In this document: piece by piece, positions 37,481 to 44,905 of the stretch
Position numbering within the stretch: position 1 is the first letter of the stretch
Layout of the letters: every line of letters starts with the position of its first letter
NCBI GenBank assembly: GCA_904393845.1
Contig: CAJFNB010000001.1
Coordinates: forward strand, 62,001 to 126,000
Direction: 5' to 3'
Length of the DNA: 64,000 bases
Source of the DNA: Alloclostridium intestinigallinarum
GTDB taxonomy: Bacteria; Bacillota; Clostridia; Christensenellales; UBA3700
The notes under the pieces: model-generated
The model's database searches: none
What the model saw: only the letters and a program-made list of their open reading frames with translations
What the model was told of the DNA's origin: nothing
Made by a program: the position numbers and the translations under genes

Positions 37481-37897
37481 AAGCCTTATAATCTATATAC
37501 ATAAGAGTTCGAACGAGTTTTTTTGGGAGCAGTTCTCCGTACTCTACGCGTATATAATGTAATACCTTGAATATGTGTGTGTCTCTGAAATCCAGATTTA
37601 TCCCCTATTTTTAATTTTTTACGGAGATATGTTTTTCTTCCTACTCTACGAGCTTCTTCAAACCGTGATTTGAAAATGTGGTGGGAGGAGGGGGTGAATG
37701 GTCGTATGGTTCGGGTCGGTGATGGAGAGCAGACACATGGTTTTTGCTCTTTTTTTTATATAAAATCGTGTAAATTAAGGGGGCGGACTGTGCGATGTTA
37801 TCTTCGCCCGAAAGATAATATTCCCGTTGCGCCGTTGCGGAAAAGCTCGCCCTGTAAGGGCGAAAAAATTCCCCCTTTTTCGGCTCAAAAGTCGACT
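37481..37897. other. non-coding part of the control region
   Basis: No supported gene. It contains a hairpin CGCCC/GGGCG near 37850-37866 followed by an A run, and several short palindromes. The short frames here have no ribosome site. Confidence 0.4.
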
Positions 37898-37958
37898 GTT
37901 GCAAATGCAACACTCCCCTTTTCCCTTTCAGGGAACCTTCCAAAGTTGCAAATGCAAC
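37898..37958. promoter_or_regulatory. pair of identical dyads, operator candidates
   Basis: GTTGCAAATGCAAC occurs at 37898-37911 and again at 37945-37958. Each is a 6-bp inverted repeat around AA. Two identical dyads 47 bp apart upstream of the first rightward gene look like repressor sites. Confidence 0.5.
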
Positions 37959-38034
37959 AAAAACTGCCCTTGCCGCGGGGTAAGGGGTAAACTACTCAGG
38001 CGCACCGCCGCACGCGAATCCCCCTATAATCCCC

Positions 38035-38062
38035 CTCCCCTATGGAGTACTCCATAGGGGAG
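38035..38062. promoter_or_regulatory. 28-bp perfect palindrome
   Basis: Every base from 38035 to 38062 pairs with its mirror position (centre GTAC at 38047-38050; outer arm CTCCCCTATGGA). It lies 250 bases before the first rightward gene. The motif GCGGGGTAAGGGG occurs on both sides (near 37974 and 38070). It may be an operator or a structural element. Confidence 0.6.
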
Positions 38063-38312
38063 CCGACAGAGCGGGGTAAGGGGAATCAAACTCGTGTGCG
38101 CAGCCGCGCATGAATACAACTCCCCCCTCCCCCTCATCGAAAATGACTTTACACAAATTTTACAATCGGTGGAAGCTACAATCGCGTAATAGTTTGCGCA
38201 CAGTCGGTCTGGGGGATTGCAGTCGGTGCGGCGATCAGGGTACCATGTCGGCAGTCGGACGGCGGCGAGCCGAGCCGACAAGAAAAAATATATATCTAGG
38301 AGGTGCGCAAAT

Positions 38313-39425
38313 ATGAGCGCAAACAAGAAAACTTTTATGCAAACCAAGGCAACCGCTAGTAACGAAGTTACTACCCTTCCCAAAGACTTTGTTATAACTC
38401 CTGACGGAGTTATACGGCGCAGATTGGACGTCAAGGACGACCCCGAAACACGTGATATAATCGCACATAGGGAGCGCAGTGTGCGCTATCAGGAAGCGCG
38501 TGAGAAGTCGGCGGCAAAGCACAAGGCAGAAGCCGAAAAACGCTTACAAGCTACGCTTGTAAAAAACGCGGAAGCTGCGGCTACGCTCTCTGAAAGAGAG
38601 CGTAAGGAAAAGCAAGCCGAAAAGGCGCGTTTATGGCGGGAATCCCGTACAAAGTACGGGATAACGGAGCAAACCGAAAAGGCAATCGCCGCCAAGCTCA
38701 CTTATGACTACGTCATAAGCGAGAAGACGATAATGCCGCTCGCCATAGCCGCCGCTTTAAAAAGCTTACGCTTTTTCCTGAACCGTTCGGGGCAACCTCG
38801 CATGTTTAAATTATATTTTAACCTGCTCACGGACGTAAACAGGCACATACACGACGTCGGTAGCGTCCTTACGGACGCTATGGACTTGGTGCAAACGGCG
38901 GCAATGACTTTTTGTAAATACAAAAAGTCGGCAGACGAACGGCACGAAGCTGCTCCCGACTCACGTAGTGAGTCGGACGGGACTTACACAAGCAGTAAGA
39001 CGGGACTGCCCGTAACAATCTTCGGGGAAGCTATTCACGAAGTGAATAAGCTCATAGCGCAAGACCGCCGTAAGTCAACGAAGTTGACTTATCTCGAAGA
39101 CTTGGACGAAAACGGTCACCCTATCTACCTTACGGTAGATAGCAGTATGCAGATTGGCTCGGTAGACGAATACGCGTTTTATGAAAGCGCGTTTGAAGAT
39201 ATGGGCTTGCTCGACAATCAGCGGAAGCTTTTAACCTATCGGTTAAAAGGGCTTGGGTGCGGCGATTCTCGCTATGGATATAAATCCATAGCGAAGAAGG
39301 AAGGGGTCACCCCGAAAGCTATCCGCAATCGTATGCAAAAAATAGCCGTCAAAGCCGTATCCGCAGGATACGGAAAGCCTGAGTGGATAGCAGGCGGCGA
39401 ACTGCCTAAATATATTAAAAAATAG
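38313..39425 (+). CDS. first rightward gene; sigma-like C-terminal HTH, hairpin-packed CDS
   Basis: 370 residues from MSANKKTFMQ, behind AGGAGGTGCGCAAAT; the longer frame from 38217 lacks a ribosome site. Residues about 45-115 are a charged coiled coil. The C-terminus (MGLLDNQRKLLTYRLKGLG...YKSIAKKEGVTPKAIRNRMQKI) resembles sigma-70 region 4 or a similar helix-turn-helix. The coding sequence contains at least 16 perfect inverted repeats with stems of 7-11 bp and loops of 2-5 bases, far above chance. It ends at a strong terminator. A regulator of the rightward genes is the best guess. Confidence 0.7.
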   Translation: MSANKKTFMQTKATASNEVTTLPKDFVITPDGVIRRRLDVKDDPETRDIIAHRERSVRYQEAREKSAAKHKAEAEKRLQATLVKNAEAAATLSERERKEKQAEKARLWRESRTKYGITEQTEKAIAAKLTYDYVISEKTIMPLAIAAALKSLRFFLNRSGQPRMFKLYFNLLTDVNRHIHDVGSVLTDAMDLVQTAAMTFCKYKKSADERHEAAPDSRSESDGTYTSSKTGLPVTIFGEAIHEVNKLIAQDRRKSTKLTYLEDLDENGHPIYLTVDSSMQIGSVDEYAFYESAFEDMGLLDNQRKLLTYRLKGLGCGDSRYGYKSIAKKEGVTPKAIRNRMQKIAVKAVSAGYGKPEWIAGGELPKYIKK

Positions 39426-39441
39426 TGCGTAATTAAGTGCT

Positions 39442-39470
39442 GCCGCTCCGAGTTTTTGGGGCGGCTTTTT
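39442..39470 (+). terminator. intrinsic terminator after the sigma-like gene
   Basis: GCCGCTCC pairs with GGGGCGGC (one T-G pair) around GAGTTTTT, followed by five T residues. Confidence 0.85.
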
Positions 39471-39560
39471 ATTATACGCGTATATGCGCGCGTCTTACTC
39501 GCGCAGGAAGGGAGGGGCTGAGGGGGAGGGAAAAACGCATGCGCGATTGATAAACACTGC

Positions 39561-39846
39561 CGCCGCCGTCTTCGGGGGGTCACCCCTTGTGACTCTCTCT
39601 TCGGGCGGCGGCAAGCCGTCTTCGGGGGGTCACCCCTTGTGACTCTCTCTTCGGGCGGCGGCANNNNNNNNNNNNNNNNNNNNNNNNNNNNNNNNNNNNN
39701 NNNNNNNNNNNNNNNNNNNNNNNNNNNNNNNNNNNNNNNNNNNNNNNNNNNNNNNNNNNNNNNNNNNNNNNNTCTTCGGGCGGCGGCAAGCCGTCTTCGG
39801 GGGGTCACCCCTTGTGACTCTCTCTTCGGGCGGCGGCAAGCCGTCT
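39561..39846. repeat. 50-bp tandem repeat array containing an assembly gap
   Basis: A 50-bp unit (starting CCGTCTTCGGGGGGTCACCC and ending GGGCGGCGGCAAG) occurs twice left of the gap with a period of exactly 50 (39571 and 39621) and at least once right of it (39796). N at about 39664-39772 hides the copy number. Each unit contains GTCAC/GTGAC and GGGG/CCCC inverted arms. Frames running through it are artefacts. Confidence 0.85.
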
Positions 39847-40495
39847 TACATTTACGCAAACAAGTCAAACACAAGGCACGCGCCTTGTATAGATACCCGA
39901 TTATGCGCGGGGATAGAATACGCATAACGCGACCTTGGCGCACAAAGGCGTCGGTTAAGCCGTGCAGGAGTAGACTCGCGGCGTGTCGGATAGTGAAAAC
40001 GGCAACAGGTATGGCATTCCCCTAAGTGCGGCTTGCATGGATATGTCTTCCGCGTGACGATTGTCTAAATGAGCAAACTGCGGTACGCTTACGCGATAAT
40101 GCCGCGCCCAAGGGCGTGGGAATACATGACACGCGTAAATGCGGTGGCTGATATTGTCCCAAGGGACTATGCCACACACTAACGCTTGCAAAGGCAGACA
40201 ATACGAAGCGCGAAGTGAAGCAAATGGTACAAAGCCACCTTCTTGGGTGGCATTTATATAGCCCATCGCGCCGGGCACAAAGGCGCGAAGTCAGGCTACT
40301 AACAGCCACCCGTAAGGGCGCACGGTATGGCGTGCGTAACCAAAACCATAACGCAACTGCAATGCGACAAAATTGCTTATACATTACGCTAAGGCGGGCG
40401 GCTTTGCCGCCGCGCCTTCCTATGCGCCCATAATGGCAGCCTCCCCGTGGCGGGCGCGGATACCCAACCAATGCCGAAAAAAATAAAAAAAAAGG
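39847..40495 (+). other. 650-bp gene-free region rich in short hairpins
   Basis: No frame here has a ribosome site or a protein-like composition. Short stems are frequent: ACAAGGC/GCCTTGT near 39871, CGCCC/GGGCG near 40109, GTCCC/GGGAC near 40157, GCCACC/GGTGGC near 40232 and GGCGGC/GCCGCC near 40396. It may be a structured RNA or a decayed gene. Confidence 0.4.
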
Positions 40496-40505
40496 AGTGA
40501 CCTTT

Positions 40506-41294
40506 ATGACAAACGAAACCACCATGCAGTCCCCTATCGACCATGCTATGGCGCGGGTAAAAGAAGCTTACGATACGGCACTCGAATCCGCAAACGCCGC
40601 GCTTAGCGCAAACCCTTTCGACCTTGACGCTTATAATAGCGCGCTCAATGATCTCGACAAGGCGGAAAAAGAATACGGAAAACTTGCGGCATGCGCATTA
40701 TATGATGAGTGTGCCGAAAAGGAAAACCCTATAATTGAAGTGATAAAAGCGTATACATACACAACGATCGGGCATGTAGAAGTACGCGACCCTGACGATA
40801 AGCGACGCGTAATTATGGTCGAATCAACCGAAAAAAAGCGGCAAATAGACTTGCTACAATTCTGCACCCGTGCAAAACTCCCAAAGAGATGGGCGTACAC
40901 GGTATCTAAATTTAACCAACTCATGTGCATGCGCACGGCAAAACTTGTCGGGGCGGATTGCAAAAAGATAGCGACAACCTACTACTTGCGCGAAGTGGCA
41001 GAAAGCATAGACATGGGCAAAACGCCTACAAGCACAACGCAAGTGTGCAAAGCGTTGCAGAAAGTTATCGATGAGATACTGCCCAACGATAACGGCGACG
41101 GCAAGCCGATATACAAAGTAAATAATTACGACGTATGCTATCTCGATATGCTTTACGGCAAAAAGTCAACCAAAGAGCTCATAACGATAAGCGTATCGAA
41201 AGATACTTTTCTCCGTCGTGTGCTTGTCGATATTGCGTATCGCTTGATAACGGGCGGCAAGTATGGCGTTGACGGCTACAAAGTAAAGAAGTAA
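40506..41294 (+). CDS. hypothetical phage protein
   Basis: 262 residues from MTNETTMQSPIDHAMARVKEAY, behind AAAGGAGTGACC. The N-terminal 80 residues are helical. The middle has KLPKRWAYTVSKFNQLMCMRTAKLVGADCKK, and the C-terminus is VSKDTFLRRVLVDIAYRLITGGKYGVDGYKVKK. No family is recognised. It is a single-gene unit ending at a strong terminator, next to the control region, so an early function is likely. Confidence 0.7.
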   Translation: MTNETTMQSPIDHAMARVKEAYDTALESANAALSANPFDLDAYNSALNDLDKAEKEYGKLAACALYDECAEKENPIIEVIKAYTYTTIGHVEVRDPDDKRRVIMVESTEKKRQIDLLQFCTRAKLPKRWAYTVSKFNQLMCMRTAKLVGADCKKIATTYYLREVAESIDMGKTPTSTTQVCKALQKVIDEILPNDNGDGKPIYKVNNYDVCYLDMLYGKKSTKELITISVSKDTFLRRVLVDIAYRLITGGKYGVDGYKVKK

Positions 41295-41304
41295 GCAGCC
41301 ACCA

Positions 41305-41328
41305 AGGGCGGGCAACCGCCCTTTTTTA
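41305..41328 (+). terminator. intrinsic terminator
   Basis: AAGGGCGG and CCGCCCTT form a perfect 8-bp stem around GCAA, followed by a T run. Confidence 0.9.
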
Positions 41329-41430
41329 GTACGCGCAAGCCCGTATATAATATATGTATGCGTGCGCAATACGTGTACGCGTACACGCACGCGCAATAAT
41401 ACACGCGCGCACAGTCCCCTACACATATGC

Positions 41431-41504
41431 GCACCTGACGTTAATGTGCAGGAAGCAAGTCTACAAATTCGCGCCTGACGTTAATGTGCAGGGGGTAAAT
41501 CTAC
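41431..41504. repeat. two direct repeats of 34 bp, period 40
   Basis: The word CCTGACGTTAATGTGCAGG occurs at 41434-41452 and 41474-41492, and similarity extends to a shared TCTAC end. They sit just before the gene at 41528 and may be binding sites. Confidence 0.7.
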
Positions 41505-41527
41505 GCCAGCGAACACAGGAGCACATT

Positions 41528-41851
41528 ATGGGACGAAAATACCCTGGTAACAAAATAGAAGTCTATACTGGCTACAACGATTGGACAAACACACGCTATT
41601 ACAGATACTTTACGATTTGTGACGAATTGCCCGAAATGGGTTACGATTACGGCTCGTTTTGGGAAGAAGACCACCGCTTTGTCAAGGAAATAAAGCCCGC
41701 GCATATAGACTGCGAGCAAGGAAGCGATGAAGTCTATAATTACGAGTATTATATCGTGACATATGACTGTACTGAGCGAGATGGAACAAAATACGAAGAC
41801 GAAGAATACATAGCAATCCCTTTGTCAGATGATTACGATTCCATTACCTGA
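41528..41851 (+). CDS. small acidic hypothetical protein
   Basis: 107 residues from MGRKYPGNKIEVYTGYNDW, behind CAGGAGCAC. It is acidic and rich in tyrosine (YNYEYYIVTYDC) with no recognised family. It is the first of a long series of small rightward genes. Confidence 0.6.
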   Translation: MGRKYPGNKIEVYTGYNDWTNTRYYRYFTICDELPEMGYDYGSFWEEDHRFVKEIKPAHIDCEQGSDEVYNYEYYIVTYDCTERDGTKYEDEEYIAIPLSDDYDSIT

Positions 41852-41917
41852 CGACAATACATAACCGACAATTGCCGCCGGGCGCATATAAAGTCGCCCG
41901 CAATGCGAAATAAGCCA

Positions 41918-41946
41918 TTGACAAATATGGCGGCATTTGCTATAAT
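41918..41946 (+). promoter_or_regulatory. perfect consensus sigma-70 promoter
   Basis: TTGACA at 41918-41923 and TATAAT at 41941-41946 with exactly 17 bases between. The first start codon downstream is 42116, leaving a leader of about 160 bases. Confidence 0.9.
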
Positions 41947-41963
41947 TAAACTAAACTTGCAAT

Positions 41964-42084
41964 GGCGTAGCGTTTAGTGTTACGCCGCGCTTCAAATGCC
42001 TTTGGTATTTCTTAGGTGACTAACAGTCGCCGCAATATAACTAAATATAATTGCGCTGACTGTTTTTCTTCTGCCCTTCAGCGC
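41964..42084 (+). promoter_or_regulatory. leader with terminator/anti-terminator-like hairpins
   Basis: An early hairpin GGCGTA/TACGCC (41964-41986) is followed by two competing stems. Stem A pairs AACAGTC (42022-42028) and CGCAAT (42031-42036) with ATTGCG (42050-42055) and GACTGTT (42058-42064), running into T-rich sequence like a terminator. Stem B pairs GCGCTGA (42053-42059) with TCAGCGC (42078-42084) and would break stem A. This is an attenuator layout. Confidence 0.6.
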
Positions 42085-42115
42085 AGTAATAAATATAATA
42101 TTGCACGGAGGATTT

Positions 42116-42589
42116 ATGAGCGAAGAATTCGAACCCGAAGATTTTGAAGATGATGAGGAAGGCAAATACCCTGCCGACGCTTCCATTTGGGAGCGTGAAT
42201 TTTTGGACTATATAAGGGGTATTATCCCTAAACGTGTCATACACTTAGTCAAAGGAGTTAAACCTAAAGGAAAATCTTCTATGGAGTGTATATACTTAGA
42301 AGAAAATCCCGATTTATTCCCCGAATATGAACGCATTGTCAGGAGAATTATTAAAATAGCGCGTGATGAAGATCCTGATGCTGAAATATCTGTCAGTGCA
42401 GACCCTTTGTGGGGAACGGAGTTGGGACTTACAATAAAGGCAGCATCTTTTGCTCTTGATGACAAGAGAACAACCATCGAATTTTGTGAATTGTTGCGTA
42501 AGATTGGGGGACTGGAAATTATGGCTCGCACCGACGACCGTTTCCAGATTACTTTTAGTTTCCCTAAAGCTTGGCGCGTCGTAAAATAG
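42116..42589 (+). CDS. acidic hypothetical protein under the attenuated promoter
   Basis: 157 residues from MSEEFEPEDFEDDEEGKYP, behind CACGGAGGATTT. The first 20 residues are almost all acidic. The rest is alpha/beta (IRGIIPKRVIHLVKGVKPKG, LWGTELGLTIKAASFALDDKRT). No family is recognised. An acidic small protein made from a strong early promoter could be an inhibitor or DNA mimic, but this is a guess. Confidence 0.65.
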   Translation: MSEEFEPEDFEDDEEGKYPADASIWEREFLDYIRGIIPKRVIHLVKGVKPKGKSSMECIYLEENPDLFPEYERIVRRIIKIARDEDPDAEISVSADPLWGTELGLTIKAASFALDDKRTTIEFCELLRKIGGLEIMARTDDRFQITFSFPKAWRVVK

Positions 42590-42613
42590 CAACTATCTGA
42601 ACAAGAAAACACC

Positions 42614-42650
42614 AGAAGTCCACCGTGATATAAACGGTGGACTTCTTTTT
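42614..42650 (+). terminator. strong intrinsic terminator
   Basis: A 13-bp perfect stem (AGAAGTCCACCGT, 42614-42626, with 42634-42646) and a T run. The ribosome site of the next gene lies 3 bases downstream, so that gene depends on read-through or RNA processing. Confidence 0.9.
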
Positions 42651-42666
42651 ACAGGAGGTAATTATT

Positions 42667-43044
42667 ATGAACAAAATTGATGCAAAAGAAATCAGCAGAA
42701 AAATCAGAGCCTTTGAACACTGCGAAAAGGTTCTCAGCCGTGTGGAAAAACGTGGCTTTGCCGTTGTCAAATTAAACAACACCGGGCTTACGTTCGTGGT
42801 TAATCGCGGTGATGCGCTTTACCTTGAGTTCGTCGCCCAGCACGCAGCACTTTGGCGTGATATTCAGGCTTACGAAATCGTAAGGAATGCGACCGCCGAA
42901 ACAAATCCGTCCGCCCGTACCCTTCCCGCTCCGTCCGGCGCGGTAGACCCGAAAGCTGAAAGGCGCCGTGCTTATCAGCGAGCTTATATGGCGCGCAAAA
43001 GAGCGGAAGCGAAGCAGATGAAACCCCTCGGTAACAATGTGTAA
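42667..43044 (+). CDS. hypothetical protein with basic C-terminus
   Basis: 125 residues from MNKIDAKEISRKIRAFEHC, behind ACAGGAGGTAATT. An N-terminal helical/beta part (to about 75) is followed by a proline-rich linker. The C-terminus is arginine-rich (ERRRAYQRAYMARKRAEAKQ), likely nucleic-acid binding. It directly follows a strong terminator. No family is recognised. Confidence 0.65.
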   Translation: MNKIDAKEISRKIRAFEHCEKVLSRVEKRGFAVVKLNNTGLTFVVNRGDALYLEFVAQHAALWRDIQAYEIVRNATAETNPSARTLPAPSGAVDPKAERRRAYQRAYMARKRAEAKQMKPLGNNV

Positions 43045-43066
43045 AATTTTCGGTAGGTATGAGACT

Positions 43067-43117
43067 CCCTTATTGACTTTCCGAGTTTCGTAGTGTACTA
43101 TGAAATCACGATAAGGG
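43067..43117 (+). promoter_or_regulatory. promoter framed by an inverted repeat
   Basis: TTGACT (43073-43078), 17 bases, TACTAT (43096-43101). CCCTTAT (43067-43073) and ATAAGGG (43111-43117) form a dyad around the promoter, as an operator would. Confidence 0.6.
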
Positions 43118-43176
43118 TTCAGCGCGATAGCGCAATCACAGCAACAAACTATATCATCTATTATTTTTGAATGCCC

Positions 43177-43297
43177 TTGCCCCGCGAGGTCATATATATT
43201 TTTTTGCTCATTTTGAGCGGGGCAGATACATAGCCCGCCCTCTTGCACTATAGTTTTACCTCCTGTTTTTTCTCGCGGGGCAAAACTAGGGCGGGCT
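43177..43297 (+). promoter_or_regulatory. structured 5' leader of the 43318 gene
   Basis: Three nested or competing pairings are exact: TTGCCCCGCGAG (43177-43188) with CTCGCGGGGCAA (43272-43283), AGCCCGCCCT (43232-43241) with AGGGCGGGCT (43288-43297), and TAGTTTT with AAAACTA between them. A small GCTCA/TGAGC hairpin lies at 43206-43218. The structure ends 6 bases before the ribosome site. Confidence 0.6.
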
Positions 43298-43317
43298 CCA
43301 TTAGGAGGAACTTAAAA

Positions 43318-43512
43318 ATGGGAAAAATAACTGACGACCCTATCTTTTTCATAGAGAAAAATATTCACGGCGCGTGGGTAATATGGGGCGTGTTGGGAAT
43401 ACGCCAATACTATTACTACACAAAAAAAGAAGCGAAAGAACGCTATATCAAAGAAGCCAAGGGGACTGTTTTTTACAATGTGGAAACCAATGGCAGCAAA
43501 CAAAAAATATAA
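43318..43512 (+). CDS. small hypothetical protein
   Basis: 64 residues from MGKITDDPIFFIEKNIHGAW, behind AGGAGGAAC. It contains YYYYTKKEAKERYIKEAKG, a short pattern of tyrosines then a basic helix. It lies after the structured leader and 30 bases before ardA-like, probably in the same transcript. Confidence 0.65.
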   Translation: MGKITDDPIFFIEKNIHGAWVIWGVLGIRQYYYYTKKEAKERYIKEAKGTVFYNVETNGSKQKI

Positions 43513-43542
43513 CCGCATAACAGTTATGCTGAAGGAGTGCTT

Positions 43543-44088
43543 ATGGACAATAAAATCAGTATGGTCATCGGCTCGTGGGGTAGCTACAATGAATGTAACG
43601 ACCGCGCCCTCGGGTCTAAATGGCTTTGTCTCAATAATTACGACTCGTGGGACGAAATCGTAGAGGAGCTCAAAAAAGAGGGTTTTGAACTTGAAGGAAT
43701 AGACGAGGAGCTTTTTGTGCAAGACATAGAAGGTCTCCCCTCTTGTGCCACAAAATGGGACTATGAAAACCCGAAAAAAGTTTTCGACCTGCTTTATGAA
43801 TCCGGGGTTTTAACCGATGACTATAAGTATAAGATAATGTCTAATTACCTTAAAGTCGAGGACTGGGGAACATGGTGCAGACTCGTTAAGGAACGAGGCG
43901 ACTGCTGGGATGACGATATTATCTTGTATGAAGACTGCGATTGGTACGATTTAGGATACAACCTGCTGCATGAGTGCTACGAAATTCCAGAATACCTTGA
44001 AAATTATATCGAATACGAGAGATGGGGGCAGGAGCTGGAATACGACAATTTTTATGAAGTTTCCGACGGGATACTTGAAATAAGATAG
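43543..44088 (+). CDS. ArdA-like antirestriction protein
   Basis: 181 residues from MDNKISMVIGSWGSYNECND, behind AAGGAGTGC. GSWGSYNECNDRALGSKWL, then WDEIVEELKKEGFELEGIDEELFVQDIEG and a very acidic C-terminal half fit ArdA, a DNA-mimic protein that blocks type I restriction enzymes. pI and size match the family. It is the first gene of an accessory run and would protect incoming phage DNA. The match is by pattern. Confidence 0.7.
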   Translation: MDNKISMVIGSWGSYNECNDRALGSKWLCLNNYDSWDEIVEELKKEGFELEGIDEELFVQDIEGLPSCATKWDYENPKKVFDLLYESGVLTDDYKYKIMSNYLKVEDWGTWCRLVKERGDCWDDDIILYEDCDWYDLGYNLLHECYEIPEYLENYIEYERWGQELEYDNFYEVSDGILEIR

Positions 44089-44108
44089 ACTTTTTATGTC
44101 TAAGAGGT

Positions 44109-44783
44109 ATGGCGATGATGACTTACACGATAGAAGATTTCGATAATTTTGAAGTAGACGAATACGGATATAAAATCTGTCCGAGCGGCGACTATTCGCA
44201 AATAAAAAATTTCGACATAAAGTGTTCTTTTAATGAGAGGTGCTCTTTCAGCAACGGGTGTTCTTTTACCGAACGTTGTCATTTCGATGAGAATTGCAGT
44301 TTTGGTGCAACGTGCAGTTTTGAGATGTCATGTAGTTTTGCCGCTGAGTGTTCTTTTGGTGAAGATTGTTATTTTTATGCTGATTGCGACTTCAAAATGT
44401 GGTGTCGTTTTGGTGAAGATTGCAGATTCGCCGAAAACTGTAGATTTGGTAAAGGGTGCAGTTTCGGAATGTATTGCTCTTTTTGCGAGAATTGCTCTTT
44501 CGACGAGGGTTGCAGGTTTGGTGAGATGTGTACTCTTGAAAACAACTTGAAATTTGAAAATATAAGGGAACAAGTGGATAGAGTTATCAAAATCGACAGA
44601 ATAGGTTCGCGAAGGGACTGCACGTATTTTTTCAAAACTTCATCAAACATTTATGTTAGTTGCGGTTGTTTTTTCGGTACGATTGCAAAATTTGAAGCAA
44701 AGGTAAATGAAACGCATAAAAATAACGAGCAATACAAGAAAGAGTATCTCGAAGCGATAAAATACATAAAGGCGGTAATGTAA
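44109..44783 (+). CDS. cysteine/phenylalanine hexad-repeat protein (paralog 1)
   Basis: 224 residues; ATGs at 44115 and 44118 are also possible starts, and the paralog suggests MTYTIEDF. After a 35-residue N-terminal domain come 17 six-residue repeats of the form C-x-F-x-x-x (such as CSFGED, CRFGEN-like). A 90-residue C-terminal domain follows (TLENNLKFENIREQVDRVIKIDRIGS...CGCFFGTIAKFEAKV). A six-residue period suggests a left-handed beta-helix with stacked Cys and Phe columns. It is closely related to the next gene. Function unknown. Confidence 0.75.
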   Translation: MAMMTYTIEDFDNFEVDEYGYKICPSGDYSQIKNFDIKCSFNERCSFSNGCSFTERCHFDENCSFGATCSFEMSCSFAAECSFGEDCYFYADCDFKMWCRFGEDCRFAENCRFGKGCSFGMYCSFCENCSFDEGCRFGEMCTLENNLKFENIREQVDRVIKIDRIGSRRDCTYFFKTSSNIYVSCGCFFGTIAKFEAKVNETHKNNEQYKKEYLEAIKYIKAVM

Positions 44784-44905
44784 TGAAATCAATATTGAAA
44801 GCGTTTAGCCGTAAGTAACGCTGAAAAATTTTCAGCGGCGAAAAGACAGTCGAGGTGTGCAAGATTGCGCCGAAACTTGAACCACCGTGTAGAGGAGATG
44901 GAAGT

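Noticed and set aside
37670..38057. Open frames in the palindrome-rich control region
   Set aside because: No ribosome sites; proline, glycine and arginine rich translations of repeats.
39272..39943. Open frames through the N run and 50-bp repeat
   Set aside because: They translate a tandem repeat and an assembly gap, so they are artefacts.
40022..40525. 167-codon minus-strand frame opposite the hairpin-rich gap
   Set aside because: Composition is unlike a protein, there is no ribosome site, and it would run against all neighbours.
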